This document shows, piece after piece, positions 12,642-21,983 of a stretch of 64,000 nt of DNA; the first letter of the stretch is position 1; each line of letters starts with the position of its first letter. The position numbers were made by a program, and so were the translations under genes. Source of the stretch: Isoetes taiwanensis. Lineage: Eukaryota; Streptophyta; Lycopodiopsida; Isoetales; Isoetaceae. The notes under the pieces were generated by a model. That model did no database searches. It saw only the letters and a list, made by a program, of their open reading frames with translations, and was not told the DNA's origin. The DNA lies in contig JAJEKV010000084.1 in assembly GCA_021234155.1 (NCBI GenBank), positions 4,457,377 to 4,521,376 on the forward strand, given 5' to 3'.

Positions 12642-13798
12642 TTATACATGACAAGATGGACCAGCAAAAGACTTGTCTTCCACAATTCAAGTACATACCA
12701 AAGTCATATGGAAGATCATACCCTTACAGATCTCAATGACTGGGGCAATCTTGCATGGGCAGACTCAAACCTACTATGGCCATTTTAGTTTGGAGTTGTG
12801 GAGTGATGGTCCAGATTTTCATACTGGGAGTATCATGAGGTGTTTGAGAAACTATGAAAATGGATACAATGGTCACCTCCAAGACCCTACAGCTAGCCAG
12901 GCACTACATAGAGCATTGTTAGATGGAAACCCTAACAATATTGAAAAGCTCAGCAAGGCAAGGTTTAGGAAGCATGGGTCTAATGAACATGTTGGAGCTT
13001 CAACTTCACGTGCTAGAGCTCAAGATCTACCCAAAAGGTTCCTCTTGCAACTTGATAATTGTGCTGGCCAAAATAAGAACAGGTGGATGTTTTCTTTCCT
13101 ATCCTACTTAACAGCTGTGGGGATATTTGAAAGAGTTAATTTAGGGTTTCTTATGCCCGGGCATACCCATGAGGATGTGGATGCATTATTTGGCAAATAT
13201 AGTTGTATACTTGAAGCGTGACAGTCCACCAACTTTCCTAGGCTAATGGAAATCTTGCATGAATGCACTACTCCAAACCCTATAGCTTCTCTCATAGAAG
13301 AAGTGCCCGATTGGAAGAGCTTTGTGGATGGTTATACATTGGATCTTGAAGGTCATTCCAGGCCTCTGCAGTTCACTTTTTGGGTGAGAGATGGGATTCC
13401 AATCTTCCAATGGAAGATGAGACCTTCAGAGGAGGAGTGGAGAGAAGGGGAGGAAATATGGCATAGAGATGAGAATGGCAAGCCTATGATACCTCCAGGC
13501 CAACCAAAAGCTCTAAAACCTACTGAAGAAGTGAAGCAATTGGGATTGACTAAGGAAGGAATCCAGGACTATATAAAGCATTGGCAAACCAATCCAGATG
13601 ACACCAACCGTGCCTTGGTGGCTTACTGGAAGAAGGTGATTAACCTGTTGGGGGAGATAGATACATCCTCAGATGAATTGAAAGAAGGGTGGTTGCCTAA
13701 AACTTAGGTGGAAGACCTTAGCAGGTGCTGAGGATGTTGATGACACTGTTAGTAGCATTCGTAAGCAATATGCTCCTCCTCCTTCTGACAAACACTAT
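12642..13798 (+). pseudogene. DUF7869-type transposon protein, 5' part, split by a CACTA insertion
   Basis: The frame includes LQLDNCAGQNKNRWMFSFLS (about 13046-13105) and FLMPGHTHEDVDALFG (about 13147-13194). These match the conserved DNC...NKN and GHTHEDVD blocks of DUF7869 proteins, a plant and algal group probably derived from transposases with an RNase H-like core. Upstream, DKMDQQKTCLPQFKYIPKSY (from about 12650) is in another frame, so there is a frameshift near 12735. An in-frame TGA lies at 13219-13221, with homology continuing through MEILHECTTPNPIASLIEEV. Another frameshift near 13705 precedes SSIRKQYAPPPSDKHY. The reading continues at 19053 after CACTA element A. A second copy lies at 52.1-53.97 kb and keeps more of the N-terminal part. 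Function beyond transposon-derived protein is not known. Confidence 0.75.
13796..13798. repeat. Target-site duplication TAT, left copy
   Basis: TAT directly precedes CACTACAAGAGAA and is repeated at 19053-19055 after the right terminus. Three bases is the usual target duplication for CACTA elements. Confidence 0.85.
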
Positions 13799-13817
13799 CA
13801 CTACAAGAGAATGCATG

Positions 13818-14110
13818 TTCTGCGTCAGATAAATCGTCAGAAATCCTTCACAAAATCCTTCACAGAATAGCAGTTGCCCAGACTCATATGGCTGACGCAT
13901 ATTCTGACGTATATTCTCTGACGAAAAATCGTCAGATTTTGCGTCAGAAGTTTCGTCAGATTTTCTGATGCAAAATCTGACAATTGTGCGTCAGATTTTT
14001 CGTCAGTTTTTTCGTCAGATTTTTCGTCATATTTTTCGTCGCATTTATCGTCACAATTATCGTCTGCTTTTTCGTCGATATTTTCGTCACAATATTCTGA
14101 AGCTTTTTTG
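13818..14110. repeat. Left subterminal array of element A
   Basis: More than a dozen CGTCAG or near-identical CGTCA/CGTC boxes occur at about 9-15 bp spacing, mostly in plus orientation. A 20-bp inverted repeat, TCTGACGAAAAATCGTCAGA, sits at 13917-13936. In En/Spm, comparable 12-bp boxes bind TNPA. The role here is inferred from position and family. Confidence 0.8.
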
Positions 14111-14398
14111 TCACCTTACTTCCTTTCGTTTGTCATTATATTGCTAAGATGCAAGTTTAAAGTGGTTATTCAATGGAACTAGATTTATCAAAAGTAGTTA
14201 TTGCAAGTTGAGTTACCATTAAATCCATGAAAGTGGATGTAAAGTTAGATGCATCTAACACAAATGCATATTTGATGATGAACAATTATACAAGGTAGGG
14301 AATGAAACTAAGAAAAGAAAAGAACTTTTTAGGAGGCTTAGCAATTTAACAATCCAGCATTTCCATTTATATTTTATGAAAGGTTACACTTATAACTT

Positions 14399-14713
14399 TA
14401 TATGAAGCAAAGAAATCATCCACCAGAATGAAGTAGTTCCCAAAGAACCTCCAGGGTATGTAGCAAAGACTGAAGGGGTTCTTGACTTATCCAAAGGTTT
14501 TTGAACTCGGTCTTCAGCTATGTGTAGGATAAGAAACTTGTGCTTGCTTGTCCAAATGACATGCACTCCAATGCGATACGCCTTCAACGATAGTAAATCA
14601 AAAATTGAGAGATTAAATAATGAAATCAAACAATTGCTTACCATTGGATAGCCTTTTGTGAATTGGCATGCAATGATGTACAACCAGCATGTCTGATGGT
14701 ATATATCTTCAAT
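14399..14713 (-). pseudogene. Possible captured two-exon gene fragment in element A
   Basis: On the minus strand an upstream exon reading IEDIYHQTCWLYIIACQFTK and ending GYPM stops at ATG|GTAAGC (14642/14641). A downstream exon starts after TTGAAG at 14581 with AYRIGVHVIWTSKHKFLILH and runs to a stop near 14393. The two join in phase. I do not recognise the protein. A spliced host-gene piece carried by the element is the likeliest reading, but the evidence is only the splice fit and a coherent frame. Confidence 0.35.
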
Positions 14714-14728
14714 CACCTGCTGCAACAA

Positions 14729-16270
14729 AAAATAAAATATTTACACTTGCCTCATGAATAAATATTTAAGATAAAAATCATTACTCTTGCTTGGAAAGAA
14801 GCAACGGCAATCTAGACGTGTTAATATAGCAATCTAAGTAATCTACACATGTTAAAATAGCAGCCTAAATATGTACATCGTTAAATGCAGGACATATCCA
14901 TTCACCAATTCACTTTCACCATAAAGCATGCCTTCTATGCAAGGCAATACAAAAAATCGTCTCATGTAATTCAACTCGATTTTATGAGGTTTTTATGGCA
15001 TGAATACTTTCCATCACCATTTCACTTCGAGCAAGCAAAGTAAAGCAAAATGCTAACAAATCTGGCAAACAATCATGATAGACAAAACCATTTCGAACTC
15101 AATGTGTATCCAGAGTGCTCAGATTGATGTGTTTGCTTGCTAAAAGATCTGGCCACATATGCTTGTGCACTAAAGTAAACTCTTACATAAACTAATGCAA
15201 GACTTTCCATGTCTTACACCTTAGCACATATCAACATTTTAGAGCATAGTAATGCTTATATTTAGATATTTAACACCTGAATAGGCTCATATGAGAACCA
15301 AGCATGTATCAACAGCCGTCACACTAGCAAAACTAGTTCAAGATTAAGAGATTAATCCGCATGCCTTGGCATTTTAATAAACTATGGCAGCATAAAGAAT
15401 CTTATATAAACTCCTCTTAGAAAACAAACATAGTTAAAGCATTCAAGTTCTAACCTGATTGAGAGCATTTTCCATGTTTCAATCCAAATTTTCCCCTTTT
15501 GAACTCCTTATGCCAGCAATGACTTATGCTCCCCTTGTGTTAAACACCTACAATCCGTGTTGCCAGCAACAGACCTAGAATGGATTACAAGACAAAAAGC
15601 AACAAGTTCCATCAAATCCGATAAACCTAATTCTGGCTATGGCACAGAATACTAAACCTGGAGCATAAATCCGGAACTGAAAAATGTCGGCCAGAGCTTT
15701 AAAGCCAATTTAGGCAATGAAAAAAACCCTTCTCAATGCAAAAACATGGATTCACGCCAGTTTTTGCCATACATGGCATCAATCTGCTCTATGGATCCAA
15801 TTCTTGCATTATACACATAGGCAAAAAGTTAACCTAAGTTTAAAAGCACAAAATCTGCAACAACCTGATATGGACATCAATCTTTTATCAGAAGGTGCTG
15901 GATACAAGTTCCATTTCCAGTTTTGGCCGTAGAAAAACCTCCAAACCGGCAGTTAAGCTCCATCCCATTTGGAAACCATGCAAATGCTGCTACCTGCTCT
16001 GTAACCGGCAGGAAAACATGTGCAAGGCCGATCAAGGCCGATCCCTGTTGATGCAAGTGGCGATGTAGCCGCTGGTCCGGTCATGCCCTAAATCGATTTT
16101 GAAAATGCCTATAAATCGATCTTCACAATACACCTTAAAAAATATTTTTAAAGATCTAACATCTACCATATTTTTAATTTATGTGCCATAGTTGTCATTT
16201 GGAAGGCTTAAACAAATAACCCATAATTTAAATTTTATGTGAAATGACTACTTGGCAAAAGATCAACATA
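14729..16270. other. Element A interior without recognised genes
   Basis: AT-rich and free of long frames. The part from about 15440 to 16100 is somewhat more GC-rich and could include captured non-coding DNA, but nothing identifies it. Confidence 0.5.
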
Positions 16271-16276
16271 CCTTAG

Positions 16277-16443
16277 AGAATAGAATAGAATAGAATATGA
16301 TTTTATCGTCCACGGAGACCAACTGGCCTATGGGACCCAAGTACAAAGAGAGAGCAGCAGGCGGATTACTTGTAAGGCATGAGACTCGCGTTCCATAAAG
16401 CTCATGAGTCCTTTTGTGAGAACAATAAGCCATAGCAAAGGTA
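16277..16443 (-). mobile_element. tRNA-like SINE with (TATTC)n tail
   Basis: On the minus strand a tRNA-like head (ATGGCTTATTGTTCTCAC, then GGAACGCGAGTCTC resembling a pol III B box) is followed by GGGTCCCATAGGCC and GGTCTCCGTGGACGATAAAA. The tail is TATTC repeats. The 3' part recurs at 7681-7735 and 11258-11300, so this is a dispersed family. It may belong to the plant Au-type SINEs, but I cannot confirm that. No clear target duplication was found. Confidence 0.6.
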
Positions 16444-16984
16444 ACATGCAAAAGTTGCATGTAGACCACCACATGTCTGACATGCATGTGGGAAAAATGC
16501 ATGCATATGTTTTAACATAATATCCATAAGCCTAATCATTTTATTATATGTCAAAAAAAGTTATGACTACAATCGGTTTTCCAAACCATAGTCTAAATCA
16601 TATTGTGCTCATGTTATAAAAGCGTAGCACCAAATGGTTCATGATAGCACATTTTCCCGTTACAATAGCACCAACTACCTTCCTGGTTTTTCCTGCTTTG
16701 TTTCTTCATAGAACATGGGCCCAACCTATGTATTGCATCCTTGGTTTTGTACAATGGCACAAATTTCTTATCTTGAGCTGGAGAGCTTCCTATCATTCTA
16801 GGCTATATGAAAAAACAGCCCTCATAATGTACATCACTAGACAATTCATAGAGAGAGCTTTCTAACACATCAAATTTCATCCAAAACTCATGGATCAAAA
16901 TCTTATATTATAATGTTATACCGTATTGAATGGATCAAGCCCTAATTTTAATGGTTGAGATTATATGATTGAACTTGAAGACCA

Positions 16985-18480
16985 AGATCTATTGCACGGA
17001 AAAAGGGGAATGAAAGGGAAAAAGGGACTGGAAAATGGAATAGGATAAATGAAAAAAGGAATAGAAAAAGGGAGGGGAAAAGGGAAAGAAAAAAGGGCAC
17101 CGGGAAAAGGGGAAGACGTAAAAGATGGGGGAAGGAGAAAAAGGTAACGCAAAAAAGGAAAAGGGTGGGAAGAGGGGACAGACAAAACACATGAAAGAAG
17201 GAAAAGGGAAAGGGAAAGGGGGAGGGAGAGGGAAATGAAAAGGAAAAGGGGAGAGGGAAAAGGGAACCTGGAAAAAGGGCACGAGGAGAAGGAGAAGGAG
17301 AAAGGGGATGGGGGAAAGGGCACGGGAAAAAAGGGAAGAGGGAAAGGGGAAAGGGCACGGGAAAAAGGGGAATAGAAGAAGGGGAAAAAGGAGAGAAATG
17401 GTAAGGAGAGAGGAGAAGGGAAGGGAAAAATGGCATAAGAAAAGGGAAAGGGAAAGGAAAAAGAAGCGAGGGGAAAGGGGAGGATAAAAAGACACCGAGA
17501 AAAGGGAAAGCGGGAAATGGTGAGAAAATGAGGAAAAGAGAGGGGGTAAAGGGAAGCGGGGAAAGGGTAAGGAAAAGGAATGGAAAAAGAGGAAAAGAGA
17601 AACGAAAAAATGCCACGGGAAAAAAGAGAAGACGGAAAGGGCGAGGAAAGGAAAAAAAATAGTAAAAGAAAAAAGAAAAAAGAAAAAGAGGAAAGTGGAA
17701 AGGGGAAGAGGGTGGGGAAAAAGGAAAAAATGGGCACATAAAAAAGGTGGAGAAAATGGAATGGAAAGAGGCATAGGGAAAGAGAAAATAAAAAAAAAAA
17801 GAAGTGGGAAAGAAAAGGGGAAAAAGGCACGGAAAAAAGCGGAAGGGTGGGGAAAGAATGAAAAGGGAAGGGAAAGGAAAAGGGAGGCAGAAAAAGGGGG
17901 AAGGGAATGGAAGGAAAAAAGGGCACGAGGAAAAGGGAAGAGAGAAATAGGAAAATAGAAGGGGTAAAAAGGAAGAGGGTGGGAAAAAGATGAAAAGGGT
18001 GGGTAAAGGATGAAAAGGGAAGGGAAAGGAAAAGGGAGTTGGAAAAAGGGGAAAGGGAAGGGAAAAAGAAGAAAAGGTTGGGGAAAGGATGAAAAGGGAA
18101 GGGAAAGGAAAAGGGAGGCGAAAAAAGGGGAAAGGGAAGGGAAGGGAAGGAAAAAAATGGCACGAGGAAAAGGGGAGAGAGAAATAGGAAAATAGAAGGG
18201 AAAAAGGCAGTGGGATCAAGAGGAAGAGGGTGGGGAAAAGAAGAAAAAAGGTCACATGAAAATGTGTGAAAAATAAGAAAGGGCACGGAAAAAGGAAAAG
18301 TAAAAAGGAATAAGAAGAGGAAAAGAAAAGGGAAAAATGGGAAGGGCAAGGAAAGGATGAAAAGGGAAGGGAAAAATTTTGTCATAAAACAGGAAAGGAA
18401 AAAAGTGGAAGGGAAAAGGAAAGAGAAGGGGAGGTTACAAAAAAGAAAAATAAAAAGAAAAAGAATATAGAAAATAGAAA
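16985..18480. repeat. Purine-only satellite-like tract 2
   Basis: About 1.5 kb of plus-strand A and G with GGCACGGGAAAA/GGCACGAGGAAAA markers at irregular spacing of about 50-100 bp. It resembles tract 1. The open frames of up to 549 codons on the pyrimidine strand are artefacts of composition. Confidence 0.9.
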
Positions 18481-18623
18481 AAAAAAGACGTGTAGCAAAA
18501 TTGAGCAAAAAAGAAAAAGAAAAAAGGAAAGTGTGTAGGAAAATGAGGAAACAAAATGCAGATGACCTCTTTATAAGGAGTCTGAACTGAACAGGTTTCC
18601 TTCCACACATGTTCCCAACCTAT

Positions 18624-18651
18624 GCCCAGCAACGCTGGGCACCATTACTAG
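18624..18651 (+). terminator. Helitron 3' terminal hairpin and CTAG
   Basis: Seven-base stem GCCCAGC/GCTGGGC with loop AAC, spacer ACCATTA, then CTAG. A close relative is found at 35485-35508, where the stem has lost a base pair and CTAG is altered. Confidence 0.85.
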
Positions 18652-18675
18652 TTTATGATTAAAACTGTAGTAATA

Positions 18676-19036
18676 AAAAATCTGAACTTTCTGATGAAAT
18701 ATTTGACGATTTTTCTGACGAATATATTGACGAAATGTCTGACGAAATATCTGACGATATATCTGACGAAATATCTGACGAAATATCTGACGAAAACGTC
18801 TGACGTAAAAACTGACGTTTTATTTGACGATACTTCTGACGAATTGTTTCTGATGATTATCCTCACGATACATCTGACGCACCCCCTAACGTATAATCTG
18901 ACGATTAATCTGACGATTTTTCTGACGAAAAATCGTCAGAAAATGCGTCAGAGAGTTATTCGTCAGTATTTTCGTCAACGTAAACGTCAGGTCAATTTTT
19001 TTTAGACCGGCTGACGATTTTTCTGACGCCTAACAG
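18676..19036. repeat. Right subterminal array of element A
   Basis: Repeated TCTGACGA boxes, including a regular 12-bp run (TCTGACGAAATA-like, about 18715-18800). A 20-bp inverted repeat, TCTGACGAAAAATCGTCAGA, at 18921-18940 is identical to the one at 13917-13936. Box orientation is inverted relative to the left end. The open frames reading repeated YFVRYFVR across this array are artefacts of the 12-bp period. Confidence 0.85.
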
Positions 19037-19052
19037 TCGTTCTCTTGTAGTG

Positions 19053-19055
19053 TAT
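19053..19055. repeat. Target-site duplication TAT, right copy
   Basis: Second copy of the 3-bp duplication flanking element A. The host frame resumes directly with GTTGGTCCTAAGAAC. Confidence 0.85.
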
Positions 19056-19481
19056 GTTGGTCCTAAGAACAATAGGCCAAAGTTTCTAGGCATGGATGCT
19101 TATGAACCTTCCACGGACTTGGAATGCCACCAATTTGTGGTAGTAAAGCCAGCAGATTTAGATACATATCCAGTGTGGTTGGGATTCACTATCTCTGATA
19201 TTTGCAAAGAAGAAGGTAATATTAACTTCAACCATGTGCGGGTAGAATGGTGGTGTCCAGTGCATCAGTTGACCAATGTATCGGATAAAGAAAGGTACTC
19301 AGATTATTGGACAAAGAGATGGAGGAGAAATCCGAGTGATCCTGATCTTTGGCTAGACTATGAAAGTGTTTTGTACTCATGGACTCCAAACACTATTCCA
19401 GCTAGAAATGCGAGAATTACAATACCTCAGGATGTCAGGAAGAAGGCTATGATATCATTGGGGTTGCTTGAAGAGAGTTGA
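19053..19481 (+). pseudogene. DUF7869-type transposon protein, 3' part
   Basis: This continues the gene interrupted at 13798. Removing element A and one TAT joins ...PPPSDKHY to VGPKNNRPKFLGMDAYEPST in frame. The open frame runs to TGA at 19479-19481 with blocks VWLGFTISDICKEEGNINFN and VRVEWWCPVHQLTNVSDKER. The same arrangement is seen without interruption, but with indels, at 53.54-53.97 kb. The blocks are conserved between the two copies in this window, but I cannot name a domain for this C-terminal part. With the insertion in place, the full protein cannot be made from this locus. Confidence 0.75.
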
Positions 19482-19537
19482 ATAACTATGTAAATTTTTT
19501 TCATCACGTTTTTATAATATGAACACTGTTGCAAATT

Positions 19538-19565
19538 AAACGGGAGTGTTGCAGCACTCCCGTTT
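19538..19565. terminator. Perfect 11-bp hairpin after the DUF7869-type gene
   Basis: AAACGGGAGTG, loop TTGCAG, CACTCCCGTTT, about 57 bp past the stop codon. The second gene copy diverges at about this point, so the hairpin may mark an element end rather than a transcript end. Confidence 0.55.
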
Positions 19566-19879
19566 CAAAGATTCCTTTAGAAAAAACACGTCACTTCAAA
19601 AATTGGGCTTTTTTAAGAGAGGTTTAAAGTTTCAGGAGTATCAATTTTTTTTTACCCTATTTTTGGGGTATTCTTTGGACACGACTTTGGTTTTTTGGAG
19701 TTAAGCACGTGAAAATAGCAGAATTGAGACATGAGTACGTAATTTTATAGAGGTGGATGTACAAAAAACACAAATTTAGTAAACATAATAATAATACTTT
19801 CATTACTGTTTTTGTGTTATATCAATAATGGCCAATAATGGCAATAAATAATAGATGTCAATCAGTAGCCACAACATAC

Positions 19880-20575
19880 ACAACCACCCCAATACTGGGT
19901 CCACATGTTGTTTTTTAGTGTGGTTTTTACTAAAAAACAACATCAAAAAACTACGTGTTGTTTTTTGTCCGATTTTGCTAGAAATGACGTGTAGTTTTTA
20001 GCCAAATTTTTATACATGTAGTTTTTTTGTTAAAAGTCTACACGTAGAGTTTTGTCAAAATTATCTACATGTAGGAATTACATGTTTGTCTACATGTCGT
20101 TTTTTTAGAAGTAGATGTAATAAAACCTAAAAGGTCCACATGTAGTTTTTAACTATTGTTTTGTATGAGAAAAACACTAAAAAACTACGTATAGACTTTT
20201 GTCCGATTTTGCTAGAAACTACACGTAGTTCTTTGTTTTTTTTTTTAACTATGTTGTTTCTAAATGTTGTTTTCTTAAAAAAATGATATGTGTTTTTTAG
20301 GAAGAATGTGGTTTTTTGTAAACTCTGTTGTTTCTTAGTGTTGTTTTCTTAATAAAATAATATGTGTTTTTTAAGAAGAATGTGGTTTTTTTTAACTCTG
20401 TTGTTTCTAAGTGTTGTTTTCTTAACAAAATGACAGGTGCTTTTTAAAAAAAATGTGGTTTTTTTTTTTTAATTATGTTTTTTTTAATTGTTTTTTTTTT
20501 TTTTTTTATTGATACGTGTTTTTTAGAAAAAGTGTGGTTTTTAAGAAATAACTATTGTTTTCAAGTGTTATTTTT
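19880..20575. repeat. T-rich degenerate arrays
   Basis: From about 19900 to 20225, variants of ctacatgtagttttt and aaactacgtg recur in both orientations. From about 20228 to 20575 a unit of 70-77 bp (ttgtttctaagtgttgtttt ... atgtggtttttt) repeats about 3.5 times. There is no coding potential. Confidence 0.7.
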
Positions 20576-21130
20576 CTCATAAAAGAAGAATGTTGATACA
20601 TAGATTTATATAAAATGAACATGCATAGACTTACATCCTTTATTATAAAGTTTTAGTGTATGTCGTGCATAAAACCCTAACCCTAATCTGGACGGCCTAA
20701 ATCCTCTCCATCGCATCCAAAGGCCTAGATTAAAGCCGAGATATCGGGCCATGGCTGTCCGTCTAGAGGAGGTCGTTCTTTCATGGAACCTGGAATAGGT
20801 CTGGTGGTGGTGGTGGTCTCTTCATTCACAGCGATTGCAGTTTATCGCTGTCTACTCAATAACATCCGAGGTTGCCATGCCTCTGTTTTTACAAGCACAT
20901 CCACTCAAAGGTGCAGGGAGGTCTGATCAACTGGATGAAATAGCTCAAGAAACCATAATATTCTTTCCCGACCATCAGCGCTTGCCCTAAATTTTTTGAA
21001 GGTCGTTTAAGCAGGACTGGTGGTGGAGCTCTTGGCCATGGCAGTCTGGGTTCTTTGGAGGTTGGCTTTTTCATTTGGAGCTCTTGGATATGGCTGTCTT
21101 TCCCCTGCATTGAGCTATGGTTTTCCCTTA

Positions 21131-21133
21131 ATC
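21131..21133. repeat. Target-site duplication ATC, left copy
   Basis: ATC precedes CACTACAAGAGAAGGG and recurs at 33137-33139. Confidence 0.85.
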
Positions 21134-21149
21134 CACTACAAGAGAAGGG

Positions 21150-21345
21150 TGCTTGTTTTGTCAAGTATAACGTCAAAATTGTTGACACAAATAGAACCTT
21201 CAGAACTTCCATTCTTGTCACATTTTTGACGATGTACATGACGCGATCATTTGCCACAAAGTTGTCACCCGGGTGACAACCATTGCATCAACCTTGGGTC
21301 TCGATCATGTGCCACAATGGGTGACGTAATAGCTATTTGTAACCA
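21150..21345. repeat. Left subterminal region of element B
   Basis: Several TTGACAC, TTGTCAC and GTGACAA boxes, plus a perfect 20-bp palindrome GTTGTCACCCGGGTGACAAC at 21261-21280. These are the likely binding sites for the element's own TNPA-like protein (inference from family). Confidence 0.7.
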
Positions 21346-21983
21346 TGTTGCAACACACGAATGGCAAATATAGCATCAACATTTTTACTATTTTTGTATG
21401 AAATGTATTTCTGTATATTGTCAAAGTAGCAGCAAACGTTGTAAGGAGTTTCTTGCATTATCTTGTCAATATTTTTGCCACTCGAACAACACAATTGTAA
21501 CAAAAGAAGTAGGATATGTAGGTTCATTTTTTGATATATTTGTGGCAATCTAAAAAGCAAGATTGCCTATATGTTTTGTCGACATTTTAGCATTTTTGTG
21601 GCCATCTAATAGCCATATTTTGTCGATTTTTGTACAATTATTTAACAAACTTGAGGACTAGAAAATTATTAACTTTGCATCAATTTAGTTTAACACAATC
21701 ATTAAAACATTGTGACCAAATTTCATATATTTTACGTCAAGTAGTTCACCTACTTTTATGTGAATGTATTATTGCACCTTATGAAACAACAAACTTTATG
21801 ATAAAAATGTAACCACACTTGCATTTCCATTAATCAATGATTTTAATTTTAAAATTATTTCAAAATTAAAACAAATGTGGTGGTGGAGAAAAAGACTTTT
21901 CATTCATTGAAAACAAGGTTCAACATTGTAAATGCCACCATGGCAAGCAAGTCTAACACACTAAACAGCATAATATAATTTAA

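Larger units (their letters stand above)
16901..18651 (+). mobile_element. Helitron, 1751 bp, non-autonomous, nested in element A
   Basis: It starts A|TCTTATATTATAATGTTATA (16901) and ends with a perfect hairpin GCCCAGC-AAC-GCTGGGC (18624-18640), then ACCATTA and CTAG (18648-18651) followed by T. The TC start, the hairpin about 7 bp before CTAG and insertion between A and T are all canonical Helitron features. The interior is almost wholly a purine tract (16985-18480). There is no Rep/helicase, so it is non-autonomous. The intact termini suggest it is the youngest Helitron here. It lies inside element A, which lies inside the DUF7869-type gene. Confidence 0.88.
13799..19052. mobile_element. 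CACTA (En/Spm-type) element A, 5254 bp, non-autonomous
   Basis: The element starts CACTACAAGAGAA (13799-13811) and ends with the perfect inverse TTCTCTTGTAGTG (19040-19052). It is flanked by the 3-bp duplication TAT. Both ends carry dense arrays of a CGTCAG/CTGACG motif in opposite orientation, as expected for binding sites of a TNPA-like protein. Inside are a possible captured two-exon fragment, a SINE and a complete Helitron, with no transposase. Its termini match those of element B, so a TNP2-type transposase like that in element B could act on it (inference). It interrupts a DUF7869-type gene. The related copy near 53.55 kb reads across the site without an insertion. Confidence 0.92.

Noticed and set aside
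13818-14110. Regularly spaced repeats as a CRISPR array
   Set aside because: The boxes are 6-12 bp with variable spacing and belong to a plant transposon terminus. There are no long identical repeats with unique spacers and no cas genes.
16948-18610. Open frames of up to 549 codons in the second purine tract
   Set aside because: Same composition artefact. The tract is a Helitron interior with no codon structure.
18648-19005. Repetitive YFVRYFVR / LTKYLTKY proteins
   Set aside because: They are the 12-bp subterminal box array of element A read in frame, since 12 is divisible by three.
20670-20690. Telomere-like aaccctaaccctaa
   Set aside because: Only two units, and related but non-repeated sequence (aaccctaattt) occupies the same place in sister Helitrons.
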